A stretch of 64,000 nucleotides of DNA, from NCBI GenBank assembly GCA_947345935.1, contig CAMZZN010000001.1, positions 133,086 through 197,085 of the forward strand, written 5' to 3'. Shown piece by piece: positions 62,511 through 64,000 of this stretch. This DNA is from an uncultured Ruminococcus sp. Its GTDB lineage: Bacteria > Bacillota > Clostridia > Oscillospirales > Ruminococcaceae. Made by a program: the position numbers and the translations under genes. The notes beneath the pieces were generated by a model. That model did no database searches. It was not told where the DNA came from and worked only from the letters and a program-made list of their open reading frames with translations. Each line of letters opens with the position of its first letter. Within the stretch, counting starts at the first letter, position 1.

Positions 62511-63689
62511 TTATGAAGCCTGTGATAAACGCTGTATCATTTCCATGCACATTCTGCCGTTGTGATACGGACATTTCCATGGATGCACAAGCGCCTGATT
62601 TGAATCCGGCAAATTATCGGCAGGAATGCTTTCTATCCATTCTCCGCTTTTTGAATCGATTACATGATGCTGAATAAACTCCCAGATTTTTTCGGCTGTA
62701 TGCAGATATTCTGTTTTTTGTGGATCATTCTGATACGCGTTGTAAAATCCGACTACAGACTCTGCCTGAACCCACCAGATCTTCTGATTGTCTATACGCT
62801 CTCCCTCACGCTCGTTATTCAAAGCGTTCTGATGCTCGTCAAAAGCGTTATGGTATGCCGCTTCCGCAAGACCGTTTATTATGGGCTGCATTTCTTTTTG
62901 ATACGCCTTGTCTTCAAGAATATTGCATCCACGGTCTATCAGCCACGATGTTTCGATATCATGTCCGAAGGATTCAAGGTCGATAAGAGAGTGATAATCC
63001 GCATCAAAGAAAACATCACAAATCTGTTTTTCAGGGTCGTATATTTTCTTTTCAAACAAACGAAGAATACTGCGGATGGAATCGCCTACTTCGTAAAACG
63101 GATCCGCACGATAAAGCTCGGTATATGCTTCAAGAACGTGAAGCAGCGTATTCATTGTACGTTCTGCAAGAACACCGTTTTCAGAAAGCTTTTCATTTGA
63201 CGCCGGCGTGAAATCACGCTTGAACGCTTCAAGGTAACCGTTGCTGTCCCTACACTTTTCCTCAATCACACGATAAAGAACGTAAGCAAGATTTAAAGCG
63301 TCCTTTCGCTTGCTCGCCTGATAATACGCCGACAGTGCATAAATCGCAAATGCCTGATTGTACGTGTGCTTTGTATCATCGCATACAGTGCCATCATAGT
63401 TGACAGACCAGTATACTCCGCCGTATTGGGAATCAAAGCAGAAATCCACAAGAAATCTGTAAGCATGATCTGCCATTTCAAGCAGTTCCGGTTTATGAAG
63501 AAGCTGATATGCCGAAGAATAAAACCACAGAATTCGGCTGTTAAGAATCACTCCCTTGACGCTTTTGGCATCAGGATTTCCCTTAGAGTCTGCGTAACCG
63601 TAGAAACCGCCGTTTGTTTCATCTTTCATTTTATTCCAGAACGGAATCAGATTATTTTCCAGATGTTCCTTAAATACTTTTGCTTCCAT
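62511..63689 (-). CDS. Cellobiose 2-epimerase (AGE family)
   Basis: 392-aa (alpha/alpha)6-barrel enzyme converting cellobiose or mannobiose at the reducing end, for example mannobiose to mannosylglucose, for the mannan phosphorolysis route. PFWNKMKDETNGGFYG, KGVILNSRILWFYSSAYQLL, YGGVYWSVNYDG, KHTYNQAFAIYALSAYYQ, the catalytic His in ESFGHDIETSWL and WKCPYHNGRMCMEM. ATG 63689 follows AAAGGGAAA; an in-frame upstream extension of 45 residues is probably not translated. A mannosylglucose phosphorylase would be expected but is not in this window. Confidence 0.93.
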   Translation of the reverse strand: MEAKVFKEHLENNLIPFWNKMKDETNGGFYGYADSKGNPDAKSVKGVILNSRILWFYSSAYQLLHKPELLEMADHAYRFLVDFCFDSQYGGVYWSVNYDGTVCDDTKHTYNQAFAIYALSAYYQASKRKDALNLAYVLYRVIEEKCRDSNGYLEAFKRDFTPASNEKLSENGVLAERTMNTLLHVLEAYTELYRADPFYEVGDSIRSILRLFEKKIYDPEKQICDVFFDADYHSLIDLESFGHDIETSWLIDRGCNILEDKAYQKEMQPIINGLAEAAYHNAFDEHQNALNNEREGERIDNQKIWWVQAESVVGFYNAYQNDPQKTEYLHTAEKIWEFIQHHVIDSKSGEWIESIPADNLPDSNQALVHPWKCPYHNGRMCMEMIQRLSQAS

Positions 63690-63828
63690 AATTGATTTCC
63701 CTTTCATTGAATTAGTAAGCTTAGTAATAAAATCATCAAACTTTTCCTTAATGCTGTTACCATAAGTGACTTTGTTCCCCCTGAATCGTTGCTGAATGGA
63801 GTTATTCTCTTTTTGGACATTCATGCCC

Positions 63829-63924
63829 TAATTATATTAAATACCATTTGGTATTTAATATAATTAATACTGGGTTTCCAAAGGGATGATTATCCCTTTG
63901 GCAGGGGTACGGGGACAGCGTCCC
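63829..63924. repeat. Three-hairpin dispersed repeat, copy 2
   Basis: Upstream of the epimerase gene (311-bp region to window end): a 17-bp perfect AT-rich hairpin (63829-63845 with 63850-63866), CCAAAGGGA/TCCCTTTGG (63878-63886 with 63893-63901), and GGGAC/GTCCC (63912-63924). The hairpin 2 and hairpin 3 sequences and spacing, with shared GGGTTTCCAAAGGG and TCCCTTTGGCAGGGG, match the copy at 25090-25194. Beyond it, 63925-64000 shows nothing recognisable. Confidence 0.75.
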
Positions 63925-64000
63925 ATATGCGTTTACTTAATAGAAAAAATACGAAAAAGAGAATATTTTCTGGAACGTTTTGAATTTGAAGTAAACTTAG

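Noticed and set aside
63690..63824. N-terminal extension of the epimerase reading frame
   Set aside because: Family members begin near the ATG at 63689, which has its own ribosome binding site; the extension lacks homology features.

Overview
The window looks like chromosome of a Gram-positive, anaerobic, fibre-associated Clostridia member, most likely a Ruminococcus (Oscillospiraceae). The pointers are an extracellular protein ending in a type I dockerin, a cytoplasmic GH26 mannanase beside a cellobiose 2-epimerase (an arrangement known from R. albus), Firmicutes-type housekeeping genes, low-GC spacers, strong Shine-Dalgarno sites and many near-perfect sigma-A promoters (TTGACA-17-TATAAT). 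There is no complete mobile element, CRISPR array, rRNA or tRNA.

Layout. 1-3.9 kb: minus-strand envelope genes (an HtrA-like fragment, an LTA-synthase-type enzyme, a thioesterase, an SDR reductase). 4-19.4 kb: a plus-strand housekeeping block (cdd, a radical SAM pair, rplS with a structured leader, two signal peptidases, rbgA, rnhB, yraN, thrC, tig-clpP-clpX, clpC) with a tiny Cys-rich membrane protein gene on the other strand. 19.5-21.9 kb: a sortase cluster (minus). 22-30.5 kb: a PflX-like radical SAM gene, an ECF sigma factor with a frameshifted anti-sigma-like partner, and a two-component system followed by an ABC exporter. 30.5-36.4 kb: a complete thiamine operon (thiSFGDCHE) under a TPP riboswitch with its terminator. 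36.5-42 kb: a dockerin protein, a lipoprotein, a small alarmone synthetase and a TPM lipoprotein. 42.2-44.2 kb: ogg and an AraC regulator. 44.25-44.6 kb: rnpB (minus). 44.6-53 kb: a polyamine operon. 53-56 kb: csoR-copA. 56-64 kb: a diguanylate cyclase, an MBL-like protein, MATE/MarR, HxlR, and GH26 plus cellobiose 2-epimerase.

How the genes work together. The polyamine operon carries arginine decarboxylase and agmatinase (putrescine), SpeD and SpeE (S-adenosylmethionine-dependent spermidine route) and also carboxynorspermidine synthase and decarboxylase (aspartate-semialdehyde-dependent route), so two spermidine routes lie in one transcription unit. It is preceded by a leader of about 290 nt that ends in an intrinsic terminator and has a competing antiterminator pairing, the best candidate here for an undescribed regulatory RNA. 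The copper genes sit behind a promoter whose spacer is a CsoR palindrome, and copA ends in an extra metal-binding domain with its own in-frame ribosome binding site, as if copZ could be made from the same ORF.

Other non-routine signals are a 137-nt rod-like RNA fold between rplS and lepB, a three-hairpin dispersed repeat present twice (25.1 and 63.85 kb) whose first hairpin keeps its fold but not its sequence, two compensating frameshifts in the anti-sigma-like gene, and a dockerin protein in which a truncated papain-like domain is joined to leucine-rich and tandem repeats. All assignments come from reading the sequence; no database search was run.
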